From: Planctomycetota bacterium
GTDB lineage: Bacteria > Planctomycetota > JAJSAM01 > JAJVHW01
Assembly (NCBI GenBank): GCA_024280885.1
Contig: JAJRPF010000060.1
Coordinates: 1-42,937 of the forward strand
Direction of reading: 5' to 3'
DNA length: 42,937 nt
Shown: piece after piece, positions 19,770-27,864 of the stretch
Position numbering within the stretch: the stretch's first letter is position 1
How the letters are laid out: the number at the start of each line of letters is the position of its first letter
Program-made: the position numbers and the translations under genes
Notes under the pieces: model-generated
Seen by the model: the letters and a program-made list of their open reading frames with translations, nothing else
Database searches by the model: none
Told to the model about the DNA's origin: nothing

Positions 19770-20894
19770 CTACTTGCCTGTAGGCCAATAGCCCTCGAGC
19801 AGGGCGTCGTCCCCCACCGCGCCGACGCGCGAGTGCACGAGACGAGGAGCCGCGCCGATCGGCCAACCGTCGCCGGCAAACGGGCTGGGTGCGGATGTCC
19901 CCCCAAAGACCAGCGGCGCCACGAACGCCATGACTTGGTGCACGACGCCGCTCCGCAACGCGGCGCCGGTCAACGTCCCCCCCGCCTCGAGCAACGCACG
20001 CCGCACGCCGCACGCGCGTAGAGCACGGAACCCGGCGAGGACGTCGACACGTCCATCGGCATCCGCGTCGGTCTCGATCACGACCACGCCCGCGTCTTCA
20101 AGGACTGCTCTGCGCGATCCGGGCGCGCCCGCGGCACAGATCACCATCGTCGGAATGTCACGGGCAGAGACAACGAGTCGCGCACTCGGCGGCACACGCA
20201 GGGCCGAGTCGAGGACGACGCGCGTTGCGGGCGGAAGCCCGCTCGCCTCGGTGTCGCGTGCCGTGAGCTGAGGATCGTCCGCGATCACGGTCGCGACGCC
20301 GACGACGACCGCCTCGACCCGGGCGCGTATCTCGTGCACGAGAGCGCGCGCGGGAGCGCCCGTGATCCAGCGAGAGGCGCCGCATGCATCGGCCGTTCGA
20401 CCGTCGGCACTCAGCGCCCACTTCGCGATCGTCCACGGCACGTCCGCTCCAAGATGTGCCGCGTAGTCCGCGATCGCCGCCACGCACTCCGACTCGCAAA
20501 CTCCCTCGCGATACCCGATCCCACTCTCCGCCAATGCGGCGCGCGCCTGTCCCGTGGTGGCCGGATTGGGATCCGCAACGCCCGCGACGACGTGTGCGAT
20601 GCCAGCCGCGGCGATCGCTCGCACGCACGGCGGCGTCTTCTTGCGCGTGTGGGCACACGGCTCGAGTGTCGTGACCAGCGCTCCACCGCGTGCGGCCTCA
20701 CCCGCTTCGAGGAGCGCCGCCGGCTCCGCATGCAGCCCGCCATACGCCGCCGTGTGCCCGCGGCCGACCACCGTGCCGCCCGAGTCCAGCACGATCGCCC
20801 CGACGGCGGGGTTTGGCTCCACGCGCATTCGGGCGCCCTCCGCGAGCACGAGCGCTTCGGCCATCAGTGATCGCAGACGCTCCGCGGCGATCAT
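19770..20894 (-). CDS. ribD: bifunctional riboflavin biosynthesis deaminase/reductase RibD
   Basis: Performs the second and third steps of riboflavin synthesis: deamination of the pyrimidine intermediate, then reduction of its ribosyl side chain. 374 residues, family length. The N-terminal deaminase domain (about 1-150) shows the zinc site HAE at 55-57 and TLEPCAHTRKKTPPC with Cys80 and Cys90; the C-terminal reductase domain (about 155-374) follows (WALSADGRTADACGASRWITG, GGTLTGAALRSGVVHQV). The ATG at 20894 lies 10 bp after the miaB stop, suggesting coupling; an in-frame ATG at 20864 is possible. The open frame upstream to 21194 is antisense-like sequence overlapping miaB and was rejected. 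Confidence 0.93.
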   Translation of the reverse strand: MIAAERLRSLMAEALVLAEGARMRVEPNPAVGAIVLDSGGTVVGRGHTAAYGGLHAEPAALLEAGEAARGGALVTTLEPCAHTRKKTPPCVRAIAAAGIAHVVAGVADPNPATTGQARAALAESGIGYREGVCESECVAAIADYAAHLGADVPWTIAKWALSADGRTADACGASRWITGAPARALVHEIRARVEAVVVGVATVIADDPQLTARDTEASGLPPATRVVLDSALRVPPSARLVVSARDIPTMVICAAGAPGSRRAVLEDAGVVVIETDADADGRVDVLAGFRALRACGVRRALLEAGGTLTGAALRSGVVHQVMAFVAPLVFGGTSAPSPFAGDGWPIGAAPRLVHSRVGAVGDDALLEGYWPTGK

Positions 20895-20904
20895 GTGGAT
20901 CGAC

Positions 20905-22293
20905 TCAGGCCCCGGTCTCAGGAACGAGTACGCCGTAGAGGGCCGCCGCTGTGGCGCGCTCGACGTGCACGTTGACGAATTCGCCCGCGAGGTCCGGGGA
21001 ACCGTCGAGGATGACCATGTGCTGGCCCTCGGCGCGGCCGGATAGGCGCGCAGCATTGCGCGGCGACGGACCGTCCACCAGAACGCGGATCTGCGTACCG
21101 ACGAGCGCTTGGTTGCGCTCCACGGAGATGCTGTCCTGCAGCGCGAGCAGCTCGTTCTTGCGCTCGCGTTTCGTCTGATCCGACACATCGTCAACGTACT
21201 GCTCGGCGGCCGCGGTTCCAGGCCGCGGCGAGTACTTGAAGACGTAGATCTGCTTGAAGCGCACCTCTTCCATCAGCGACCGCGTCGCCTCGAATTCCGC
21301 CTCGGTCTCGCCCGGGAAACCGACGATGAGATCCGTCGCAAGCTCGATGCCGGGGCAGACCTCGCGGGCCTTCGCGCAGACCTCGAGGTAGCGTTCGCGC
21401 GAGTACCCGCGGAACATCCGGCGGAGCACATCGGAGTGCCCGTGTTGCGCTGGAAAGTGGAGATATCCGGCGGCCGACGGCGTTTCTGCCATCGCCTCCA
21501 GCAACTCGTCCCGGATGTCCATCGGATTGCTCGTCAAGAACCGGATGCGATCGATCCCGTCGATCTGATCGACGGCACGGATCGCGTCGCCGAGCGTCGG
21601 TCGGCCCGGCAGATACCGTCCGTACGTATTGATGTTCTGGCCGAGAAACGTGACTTCTCGGACGCCGTCTTCGGCGAGGCGTCGGACCTCATCAACCACG
21701 TCCTCGAAGGGTCGATCGGTCTGGACTCCGCGCGTCGTCGGCACGATGCAATAGCTGCATTTGTGATCACAGCCGCGCATCACCGACACATACGCGCGGT
21801 GACGTTGGGGTCGGACCCGCACGTCGCGCACGATGTCAACGAAGCCATCCGTCTCGATCGCGATGACCTGCCCCTCGGTCTCCGCTCGTTCCACCAACGT
21901 GTGCATCTCGTGAAAGCGGCGCGTGCCGCAGACGAGGTCGACGTGCGGCATGCGACGCAAGATGGACTCCGCGTCACGCTGAGCCATGCAGCCCATGATG
22001 CCGATCAGCAGACCGGGATCACGCTCCTTGCGCGGACGCAACGCGCCGAGGCGCGACCAAACGCGGTTCTCGCTCTGGTCGCGTATCGAACACGTGTTGA
22101 AGAGGATCAGGTCGGCGTCCTCGGGGTCCGCGGTGCGTGCCCAACCGTGCTCCGAGAGGCGCGAAACTGCCAACTCGCCGTCGAGGAAGTTCATCTGACA
22201 GCCGAACGCCTCGACGAAGACCTTTCGCGAGACCATCGCTCGCGCCGACTCGCAGCTCAATACCGTCTCGACCTCGCTCAACGGATCCTCCAC
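20905..22293 (-). CDS. miaB: tRNA (N6-isopentenyl adenosine-37-C2)-methylthiotransferase MiaB
   Basis: Radical-SAM enzyme that adds a methylthio group to i6A37 of tRNAs reading codons that begin with U. 462 residues from the GTG at 22293. The N-terminal UPF0004 domain carries Cys32, Cys68 and Cys102; the radical-SAM motif CDHKCSYC gives Cys175, 179 and 182; a TRAM-like end follows (ALVGTQIRVLVDGPS). The motif usually written HLPVQSGS reads HFPAQHGH here. The GTG start is uncertain because a perfect hairpin ends at the preceding base; an ATG at 22236 (residue 20) would keep all motifs. ribD follows after 10 bp, so the two form an operon. Confidence 0.93.
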   Translation of the reverse strand: MEDPLSEVETVLSCESARAMVSRKVFVEAFGCQMNFLDGELAVSRLSEHGWARTADPEDADLILFNTCSIRDQSENRVWSRLGALRPRKERDPGLLIGIMGCMAQRDAESILRRMPHVDLVCGTRRFHEMHTLVERAETEGQVIAIETDGFVDIVRDVRVRPQRHRAYVSVMRGCDHKCSYCIVPTTRGVQTDRPFEDVVDEVRRLAEDGVREVTFLGQNINTYGRYLPGRPTLGDAIRAVDQIDGIDRIRFLTSNPMDIRDELLEAMAETPSAAGYLHFPAQHGHSDVLRRMFRGYSRERYLEVCAKAREVCPGIELATDLIVGFPGETEAEFEATRSLMEEVRFKQIYVFKYSPRPGTAAAEQYVDDVSDQTKRERKNELLALQDSISVERNQALVGTQIRVLVDGPSPRNAARLSGRAEGQHMVILDGSPDLAGEFVNVHVERATAAALYGVLVPETGA

Positions 22294-22309
22294 GCCCTGT
22301 TTTCAGGGC
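22294..22309 (-). terminator. small perfect hairpin abutting the miaB GTG
   Basis: GCCCTG/CAGGGC arms (22294-22299, 22304-22309) with a four-base loop (AAAA on the minus strand) end exactly at the annotated miaB GTG. The hairpin would hide the ribosome-binding region of that GTG. It may be a terminator for the upstream gene, in which case miaB starts further inside, or a translational control element. Confidence 0.4.
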
Positions 22310-22348
22310 CACGTCGTATTCTTTCGTGGCGTTGCACGCGTTCAGTGC

Positions 22349-22366
22349 GCACCGCCCGGGCGGTGC
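22349..22366 (-). terminator. 18-bp perfect palindrome after the unknown gene
   Basis: GCACCGCCCGGGCGGTGC is a perfect 18-bp palindrome, 10 nt after the stop codon of the 22377-23186 gene on the minus strand. It is likely a 3'-end or terminator hairpin. There is no U-tract. Confidence 0.5.
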
Positions 22367-22376
22367 CCGCGGCCCC

Positions 22377-23186
22377 TCAGGCGAGCGCGAGCGCGCGGTC
22401 GCGCCGCCGCTCCAGGTTCCGGCGCTGCGCACTCAACTCATCGAGTTCCTTCTTGGGAAGTCCGCCCCCATCGCGCGCGCCGAGCAGCCGAGCCGAGAGC
22501 ACGTCAAGTGCACGACCGTAGGCGTCGGCGGCCTCTTCGCTGAAGCCGCCCTCGAGGAACGAGTCCGCCGCAAGTGTGTAGCCCGTCAGAGCGCCGCCGT
22601 TCGGATACATGTATCCGTAGAACTCCGGCAGCCCCCCATCGTGAACGCCGCGAACCAGACGTTGACCGAAGAGATACACCGACCGAACCATGATCCGGTT
22701 CCGCGAGAACTCGGGCAACAGGACGCCCTCGAGTCGACGCCGAGCCTTCGCGTAGAGGTTGCGAACGTGCCGCAAACGACGCGGGTAGTAGACGTTCGCC
22801 TCGCGGTAGTAGCGGTCGTACGCCTTGCGATCCGCGCGCATGAAGTCCTCGCGGATCGTCCAGTGCTCCTCTTTCAGGATCGAGACCTCGTGATAGATAT
22901 TCGTCACGAAGCTGTCGAACGGGTCGACGGAGTCCAGACCGCGGAAGAGCTGGTGCGCCGCGTCCTTCAACTGCTGCAATTCGTTGTCGCGGAGTGTGGA
23001 CAGCGCGTGCGGATCGAAGAGTGAGAGCAGTTCGTCGGGTGCGAGCTTGATCTCACGACGGTCCTTGCCGTACGACTCGACGAAGATCTCGACGCGCCGC
23101 TCGTACCCGTCGAAGAGGGCAGAGAACGCCTGGAAGGACCGATAGAAGGCTCTCACCAATGTCCAACGGCGCTCTTCTGTTCGCAT
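22377..23186 (-). CDS. conserved-looking protein of unknown function
   Basis: I do not recognise a family. 269 residues from the ATG at 23186 (in-frame GTG at 23201 is also possible; neither has a good Shine-Dalgarno). No signal peptide or membrane segment. The composition is charged and aromatic, mostly helical by eye, with Tyr/Arg-rich stretches (ADRKAYDRYYREANVYYPRR, HVRNLYAKARRRLEG). The C-terminus resembles a TPR-like helix pair (AADSFLEGGFSEEAADAYGR) followed by a basic coiled-coil-like tail. High G/C at third codon positions and low-complexity-free sequence support a real gene. It lies 195 bp downstream of rplQ in the same direction, so it could be the last gene of the ribosomal cluster. 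Confidence 0.7.
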   Translation of the reverse strand: MRTEERRWTLVRAFYRSFQAFSALFDGYERRVEIFVESYGKDRREIKLAPDELLSLFDPHALSTLRDNELQQLKDAAHQLFRGLDSVDPFDSFVTNIYHEVSILKEEHWTIREDFMRADRKAYDRYYREANVYYPRRLRHVRNLYAKARRRLEGVLLPEFSRNRIMVRSVYLFGQRLVRGVHDGGLPEFYGYMYPNGGALTGYTLAADSFLEGGFSEEAADAYGRALDVLSARLLGARDGGGLPKKELDELSAQRRNLERRRDRALALA

Positions 23187-23381
23187 CCCTCTATTCAACA
23201 CGGAAGGACCCGAACGCGCGACTCCATCGCGTGCCCGGGTCCCATGTTTGGCCGAGGGAAGACTCCGCGATCCACCTCGGTGTGGAGAGGATCGAGAGTT
23301 CGGAGCGCCGCAGCCTCAAGGCCGCGTCCGCTCCCAGATCGGGTGGTGAGCGCAGACCAGGTGTGCACCCCGGCCTCCGCG

Positions 23382-23849
23382 TCACGCCGAGGCAGTCTCG
23401 GCGGTCTCTTCGGTGCTCGGCTCCTCGGCCTCGTCCGCATCGTCCGGGTCGATCAACTCACGATCGACCAACTCGAAGACGACCGTCGGAGCATTGTCGC
23501 CGAGTCGCCCGTGCGCGTGACGGAGCATGCGCGTGTAGCCGCCGGGCCGATCCGCGTAGATCGGTGCAATCGACTCGATCAATCGCGCGACGGTGGTCTC
23601 GTCGTGCAGATCCTTCAGTAGCCGGCGATAGGCATTGAGTGCGATGACGTCGTCGCCCGCCGCACGGGCTGCGGCGCCGCGCTTCGCGATTGTGATCATC
23701 TTCTCGGCGAACGGACGGAAGTCCTTCGCACGAGCGACAGTGGTGGTGATGCGGCCGTGCGCGAAGAGCGCGCAGACGACGTGACGACGAAGCGCATGAC
23801 GCTGCGAGGTCTGCCGTCCGAACTTCCGACCTGATTTGCGATGGCGCAT
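23382..23849 (-). CDS. rplQ: 50S ribosomal protein L17 with acidic C-terminal tail
   Basis: Large-subunit protein near the peptide exit tunnel. 155 residues; the core (RHRKSGRKFGRQTSQRHALRRHVVCALFAHGRITTTVARAKDFRPFAEKMITIAKRG) is typical, ending with the GDNAPTVVFELV block. The usual length is 120-130; the additional C-terminus (DPDDADEAEEPSTEETAETASA) is acidic and low in complexity. The ATG at 23849 has GGAGA five bases upstream. It follows rpoA by 99 bp, the standard alpha-operon end. Confidence 0.96.
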   Translation of the reverse strand: MRHRKSGRKFGRQTSQRHALRRHVVCALFAHGRITTTVARAKDFRPFAEKMITIAKRGAAARAAGDDVIALNAYRRLLKDLHDETTVARLIESIAPIYADRPGGYTRMLRHAHGRLGDNAPTVVFELVDRELIDPDDADEAEEPSTEETAETASA

Positions 23850-23948
23850 GGGTGTCTCCGATTTCTTCTTCGATCCTCCGCCGTCCCGTCCCGCTCCGCT
23901 GACTTGGTAGTCCGCGGATGCGGTGGGCCGCCGTACTCGATCAGCCGT

Positions 23949-24959
23949 CTACGAGTTGAGGATCGCGTCCACGTCCATGCCGAGTTCGAGGCTGAGCTCC
24001 TTGAGCTTCTTGTCGATCTCGCGCAATGACGTCTTCCCGAAGTTCTTCACGCCGAGCAGGCTGTCCTTCGTCCGTCCGACGAGTTCAGCAACCGTCTCGA
24101 TCTCTTGCTCGGCCATGCAGTTCGCCGCACGCACAGAGAGGTCGAGTGTCGAGATCGGCCGCAGCAGCAATTCCTTCTGCGACGTCGTCGGACTCGTCTC
24201 CTCGACGCCAGTGGAGAGCCCTGCGAAGATGCCCGCAGGCGCCGACTCGCCGCCGTCACCCGGAAGGATGAACGGGTTGAGGTGCTTGCGATAGATCTTG
24301 GCCGCCTCGAGCACCGCCATCTCAGGCGTGATCGTACCGTCGGTCCAGAGCTCGAGAACCAGCTTGTCGTAGTTGGTCATCTTGCCGACGCGCGTGGCGT
24401 GCGTGCTGTAGCGAACACGCTGCACAGGCGAGAAGATGGAGTCGACGGGGATCACACCCAGCTCCATGTCCTCATCGTAGTTCTCGTCCGCTGTGACGTA
24501 GCCGCGTCCGCGGCGCACGGTCACCTCGATGTCGAGTGCGATGTCGTCCTTCGACATCGTGCAGATGTAGAGGTCCTTGTTGACGACCTCGGTATCCGAC
24601 GTCTCCTCGAAATCGCCAGCCGTAACGACACCCTTCGCCGACTTGCGCAAACGCAAGGTGCGGGGATCGGTCGACTCGACCTTCACGAGTAGACGCTTGA
24701 CGTTCAGGATGATCTCGGTGACGTCCTCGACGACGCCATCGATGGTCGAGAACTCATGGTCCACGCCGCCGATCTTGACGTGTGTCGCAGCCGCACCCTC
24801 AAGAGAGGAGAGCAGCACGCGGCGCAGGCCATTGCCGACTGTGGTACCGAAACCCTTCTCAAAGGGCTCGGCGAGGAACATGCCGTATGTGTCGTTGCTA
24901 ACGGTCTCGTCGCGGACGACGCGGTTGGGCAACTCGAATTCGCGCCAACGAATGCGCAT
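23949..24959 (-). CDS. rpoA: DNA-directed RNA polymerase alpha subunit
   Basis: Assembles the core RNA polymerase and contacts upstream promoter DNA and activators. 336 residues, family length. N-terminal dimerisation domain includes GTTVGNGLRRVLLSSLEGAAATHVKI; C-terminal domain includes LDLSVRAANCMAEQEIETVAELV and KNFGKTSLREIDKKL. The ATG at 24959 follows an AGGAGG Shine-Dalgarno. A perfect hairpin lies immediately upstream of that site. rpsD precedes it by 107 bp. Confidence 0.98.
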   Translation of the reverse strand: MRIRWREFELPNRVVRDETVSNDTYGMFLAEPFEKGFGTTVGNGLRRVLLSSLEGAAATHVKIGGVDHEFSTIDGVVEDVTEIILNVKRLLVKVESTDPRTLRLRKSAKGVVTAGDFEETSDTEVVNKDLYICTMSKDDIALDIEVTVRRGRGYVTADENYDEDMELGVIPVDSIFSPVQRVRYSTHATRVGKMTNYDKLVLELWTDGTITPEMAVLEAAKIYRKHLNPFILPGDGGESAPAGIFAGLSTGVEETSPTTSQKELLLRPISTLDLSVRAANCMAEQEIETVAELVGRTKDSLLGVKNFGKTSLREIDKKLKELSLELGMDVDAILNS

Positions 24960-24973
24960 GCTCGGAACCTCCT

Positions 24974-24995
24974 GGCGGCCGGTTCGATGGCCGCC
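24974..24995 (-). promoter_or_regulatory. hairpin adjoining the rpoA ribosome binding site
   Basis: Perfect 7-bp arms GGCGGCC (24974-24980) and GGCCGCC (24989-24995) with an 8-nt loop. On the minus strand the second arm ends directly next to AGGAGG. Its position suggests it could present or mask the rpoA Shine-Dalgarno. This is inference from placement. Confidence 0.35.
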
Positions 24996-25066
24996 GAGTG
25001 CGCCGGGATAACCGGCTCTGGTCGAATGTCAGTTCAGGGAAGAAAGGAGAGTCGTCGGGACCCGCG

Positions 25067-25699
25067 CTAGCGCGAGCACACCTCGACCACGAAGAGCTCG
25101 TTGATGTCGACCGGGACTTCCTCGCGCTTCGGAAGCGTGAGAACGGAGCCCTCGAGTCCATCGTCATTCACCGAGACCCACGAGGGGCTCGAACGCGCGC
25201 CACGGGACATCTCGAGACCGGCCTTCGCGAGCGACTTGGATTTCTCCTTGTCGGCGATGGTGATCTGCGTGCCCTCCTTGACGAGCATGCTCGGGATGGT
25301 CGCCTTGTGACCGTCGAAACGGACGTGGCCGTGACGGATCATCTGGCGCGCCATGTTGCGCGACGAGCCGAAGCCCATTGCGTAGACGACGTTGTCGAGA
25401 CGACGCTCGAGCAGGATCAACAGGTTCTCGCCCGTGTTGCCCTGCTGGCGCTTGGCCTCGGCGAACACGCGCCGGAACTGCTTCTCAAGCACGCCGTAGG
25501 TGCGCTTGAGCTTCTGCTTCTCGCGCAGACGCGTTCCGTAGTCGGACATGCGCCGACGGCCTCGGCGGCGCACGGCGCCCGGAGGCGTCTCGCGGCGCTT
25601 GACCGCGCACTTCTCGGTGTAGCAGCGAATGCCCTTGAGGTAGAGCTGCACGCCTTCGCGCCGGCAGAGCCGGCACTTGGCGTCGGTGATCCTTGCCAT
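25067..25699 (-). CDS. rpsD: 30S ribosomal protein S4 (zinc-type)
   Basis: Primary 16S rRNA-binding protein that starts 30S assembly. 210 residues from the ATG at 25699 (ARITDAKCRLCRREGVQLYL). Cys9, Cys12, Cys26 and Cys31 form the zinc site of the C-plus type. The S4 RNA-binding domain is visible (LLERRLDNVVYAMGFGSSR, MIRHGHVRFDGHKATIPS). The open frame upstream to 25909 is the leader read through and has no family match. S4 represses its own operon in several bacteria, and the 231-bp gap upstream is rich in hairpins. Confidence 0.97.
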   Translation of the reverse strand: MARITDAKCRLCRREGVQLYLKGIRCYTEKCAVKRRETPPGAVRRRGRRRMSDYGTRLREKQKLKRTYGVLEKQFRRVFAEAKRQQGNTGENLLILLERRLDNVVYAMGFGSSRNMARQMIRHGHVRFDGHKATIPSMLVKEGTQITIADKEKSKSLAKAGLEMSRGARSSPSWVSVNDDGLEGSVLTLPKREEVPVDINELFVVEVCSR

Positions 25700-25840
25700 T
25701 TCGTTACTGACCTTTCGTCGATGCGTCACCCCGGGTCGCCACGTTCGGCCCGCCAAAGGTGGCGGTCCCGCGCGGGCGGCTCTCGCGAAGCCGAGGCATC
25801 GCGACGCATCCAATACTCGAGAGCTCGTCTGAATTCGATC

Positions 25841-25907
25841 GGCCCCGGCGGGGCCTGGTCGCATCTGGTCGTCTGCTGGCTTCACTGGAGTGCGCGTCCT
25901 CGCGGAC
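25841..25907 (-). promoter_or_regulatory. structured leader between rpsK and rpsD
   Basis: The 231-bp spacer 25700-25930 contains GGCCCC/GGGGCC (25841-25846, 25850-25855), extendable by GATC/GGTC with a bulge, and on the minus strand GTCC-GCGA-GGAC (25896-25907), a stem closed by a GNRA-type tetraloop. An ACACA/TGTGT pair follows the rpsK stop. S4 is a known autoregulator that binds structured leaders, so this may be its target, but I cannot match it to a described S4 site. Confidence 0.4.
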
Positions 25908-25930
25908 ACACACTCATGTGTACTGTCTAA

Positions 25931-26308
25931 CTAGACGCGGCGACGCTTGCGCGGCCTGCATCCGTTGTGAGGGATGGGTGTGCAATCCTCGATGACGCGG
26001 ATCTTGATGCCGTTGGCGGCGAGCGAGCGGATAGCCGACTCGCGACCCGCACCTGGCCCCTTCACCTTGACCTCGGCCTCGCGCACGCCCAACTTCAGAG
26101 CCTTGTCGGCCACGCGCTCGGCGGCCTTCTGGGCCGCGAACGGCGTGCTCTTGCGCGAACCCTTGTAGCCGATCGTGCCAGCCGAGTCCCAGCAGATGAC
26201 CTCGCCGTTGGGCTCGGTGACCGAGATGATCGTATTGTTGAAGCTTGCCTGGACATGGATGATCGCCCGGGGCACGTTGCGCTTGACCTTCTTCTTTGCC
26301 TTGGCCAT
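25931..26308 (-). CDS. rpsK: 30S ribosomal protein S11
   Basis: Platform protein of the small subunit. 125 residues, typical. NVPRAIIHVQASFNNTIISVTEPNG, SAGTIGYKGSRKSTPFAAQ and the C-terminal DCTPIPHNGCRPRKRRRV identify it. It begins 6 nt after the rpsM stop, so the two are tightly coupled. Confidence 0.98.
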   Translation of the reverse strand: MAKAKKKVKRNVPRAIIHVQASFNNTIISVTEPNGEVICWDSAGTIGYKGSRKSTPFAAQKAAERVADKALKLGVREAEVKVKGPGAGRESAIRSLAANGIKIRVIEDCTPIPHNGCRPRKRRRV

Positions 26309-26314
26309 ATCGGT

Positions 26315-26695
26315 CTACCGCTCCTTCACGGACTTCTTGCGAGCAACCGTGCGCTTCGGACCCTTCCGAGTGCGCGCGTTGGTACGCGTTCGTTGCCCGC
26401 GCGTCGGAAGACCGCGGATGTGGCGGAGACCGCGATAACAGCGGATCTCCTTGAGGCGCTGCACGTTCTGCATCACCTGCCGGCGCAGCTGACCCTCGGT
26501 CACGTACTTGCGCTCGATCAGCTGATTCAGCTGCGAGACCTGCTCGTCCGTGAGTTCGTGAGCCCGCATCGAAGGGGCGATCTTGGCCTCCTCGAGCAGC
26601 AGCTTCGCTGTGTGGTACCCGATCCCGTAGACATACGTCAGGGCGATATCCACGCGCTTGTTCGCGGGGATGTCCACTCCGTTCACTCTAGGCAT
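26315..26695 (-). CDS. rpsM: 30S ribosomal protein S13
   Basis: Head protein that contacts the P-site tRNA and bridges to the 50S subunit. 126 residues. RVNGVDIPANKRVDIALTYV, YGIGYHTAKLLLEEAKI, CYRGLRHIRGLPTRGQRTRTNART and a basic tail match the family. The stop of rpmJ is 6 nt upstream of its ATG. Confidence 0.98.
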   Translation of the reverse strand: MPRVNGVDIPANKRVDIALTYVYGIGYHTAKLLLEEAKIAPSMRAHELTDEQVSQLNQLIERKYVTEGQLRRQVMQNVQRLKEIRCYRGLRHIRGLPTRGQRTRTNARTRKGPKRTVARKKSVKER

Positions 26696-26701
26696 TGACC
26701 A

Positions 26702-26815
26702 TCACCCCTGACGCTGCTTGTGGCGCTTGTTCTCGCAGATCACCCGCACCACACCGTGGCGCCGGATCACCTTGCATTTATCGCAAATTCGCTTCACTGA
26801 AGATCTGACCTTCAT
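26702..26815 (-). CDS. rpmJ: 50S ribosomal protein L36 (zinc-type)
   Basis: Smallest large-subunit protein. 37 residues from the ATG at 26815: KVRSSVKRICDKCKVIRRHG and on to HKQRQG. Cys11, Cys14, Cys27 and His32 form the zinc site. The open frame upstream to 26905 is not part of the protein. It sits between infA and rpsM, the standard location. Confidence 0.96.
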   Translation of the reverse strand: MKVRSSVKRICDKCKVIRRHGVVRVICENKRHKQRQG

Positions 26816-26862
26816 CGTGGCCTCCAGGCCCGCCGGTCTCTCACCGGCCCGCGCACCTCGCG

Positions 26863-27093
26863 CTATCTGCCTCTGACGTCTCGGGGCCTCCCGACGATCC
26901 GGCACATGCCGGCGTCGAACGGTGACACCTCGACTTCGACCTCGTCACCAGGGACCAATCGAGTCAACAGTGCTCTGGCGTCGCGCGCCACATGCCCTGT
27001 CAGACTCCGTCCGCCCGGCAACTCGACTCGGACCATCGCGTTGGGGAGGAGATCCCTCACCACCGCGGCAATTCGAGCCTGCTCGCTACTCAC
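26863..27093 (-). CDS. infA: translation initiation factor IF-1, divergent
   Basis: Binds the ribosomal A site during initiation. 76 residues, near the family's 72, starting with GTG at 27093. The core OB-fold reads LPNAMVRVELPGGRSLTGHV and VPGDEVEVEVSPFDAGMCRIVGR. The usual basic MRKHYIRI-type stretch is replaced by RDARALLTRL, so the protein is more divergent than most. Position between map and rpmJ supports the call. Confidence 0.9.
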   Translation of the reverse strand: MSSEQARIAAVVRDLLPNAMVRVELPGGRSLTGHVARDARALLTRLVPGDEVEVEVSPFDAGMCRIVGRPRDVRGR

Positions 27094-27108
27094 GAGCCAC
27101 CTTCATTC

Positions 27109-27864
27109 TCACAGAACCGTCATCACCTCCGCACCGGAGGACTTGATCGCAATCGTGTGTTCGAAATGGGCGGAAAGCCTACCGTCGCTTGTCACAACCG
27201 TCCAGCCATCGTCGAGCACGCGGACATCGCGTTCTCCGGCGTTTACCATCGGTTCGATGCAAATCGCCATTCCTGGCCTCAAGATCACGTCCTTGTGACG
27301 CATCGACGGCTCGACATAATTCGGCACGGAAGGGTCCTCGTGCATCCGCCGACCGATCCCATGTCCGGCGTACTCGCGAACGAGTGTGTAGCCACGCGCT
27401 TCGGCGTGCTGCTGGACTGCCGCGCCAATCGCGGAGAGACGCGTTCCCGGACCGCATACGGCCACCGCCAGGTCCAGACACTCCTGCGTCGTGTCGAGCA
27501 GGCGCTGCGCCTCCTTCGACACATCCCCCACCGGCAGACAGATCGCCGCATCGCCGACGAAGCCGTCGATCCGCGCGCCGACGTCCACGCCGATGATGTC
27601 GCCCGACTGGAGCTTTCGTGAGCCCGGGATTCCATGCACCACTTCCTCGTTCACCGAGGCGCAGATGCTCGCGGGGAACCCGTGGTAGCCCTTGAATTCG
27701 GGCGTCGCGCCGCTCTCGCGAATGACCTGCTCGGCGCCAGCATCGAGCTCGCCGGTCGTGACTCCCGGTCGCACGTTCTCGCGCAGGTAGGCATGCACCT
27801 TGGCGACGATGCGTCCGGCCTCGCGCATGACCTCGAACTCTTCGTCGGTCTTGATCGAGATCAC
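27109..27864 (-). CDS. map: methionine aminopeptidase, type I
   Basis: Removes the initiator methionine from new proteins. 251 residues. The metal ligands Asp94, Asp105, His168, Glu204 and Glu235 are all in place (GVDVGA, VGDAA, GHGIG, CIEPM, HFEHT), with the substrate-contacting His77 in VVHGIPG. No N-terminal zinc-finger extension. The ATG overlaps the adk stop by four bases (ATGA), indicating translational coupling. Confidence 0.98.
   Translation of the reverse strand: MISIKTDEEFEVMREAGRIVAKVHAYLRENVRPGVTTGELDAGAEQVIRESGATPEFKGYHGFPASICASVNEEVVHGIPGSRKLQSGDIIGVDVGARIDGFVGDAAICLPVGDVSKEAQRLLDTTQECLDLAVAVCGPGTRLSAIGAAVQQHAEARGYTLVREYAGHGIGRRMHEDPSVPNYVEPSMRHKDVILRPGMAICIEPMVNAGERDVRVLDDGWTVVTSDGRLSAHFEHTIAIKSSGAEVMTVL

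Noticed and set aside
21109..22521. 470-codon open frame on the plus strand
   Set aside because: Antisense to miaB and the neighbouring gene end; His/Arg/Asp-rich composition typical of a shadow frame.
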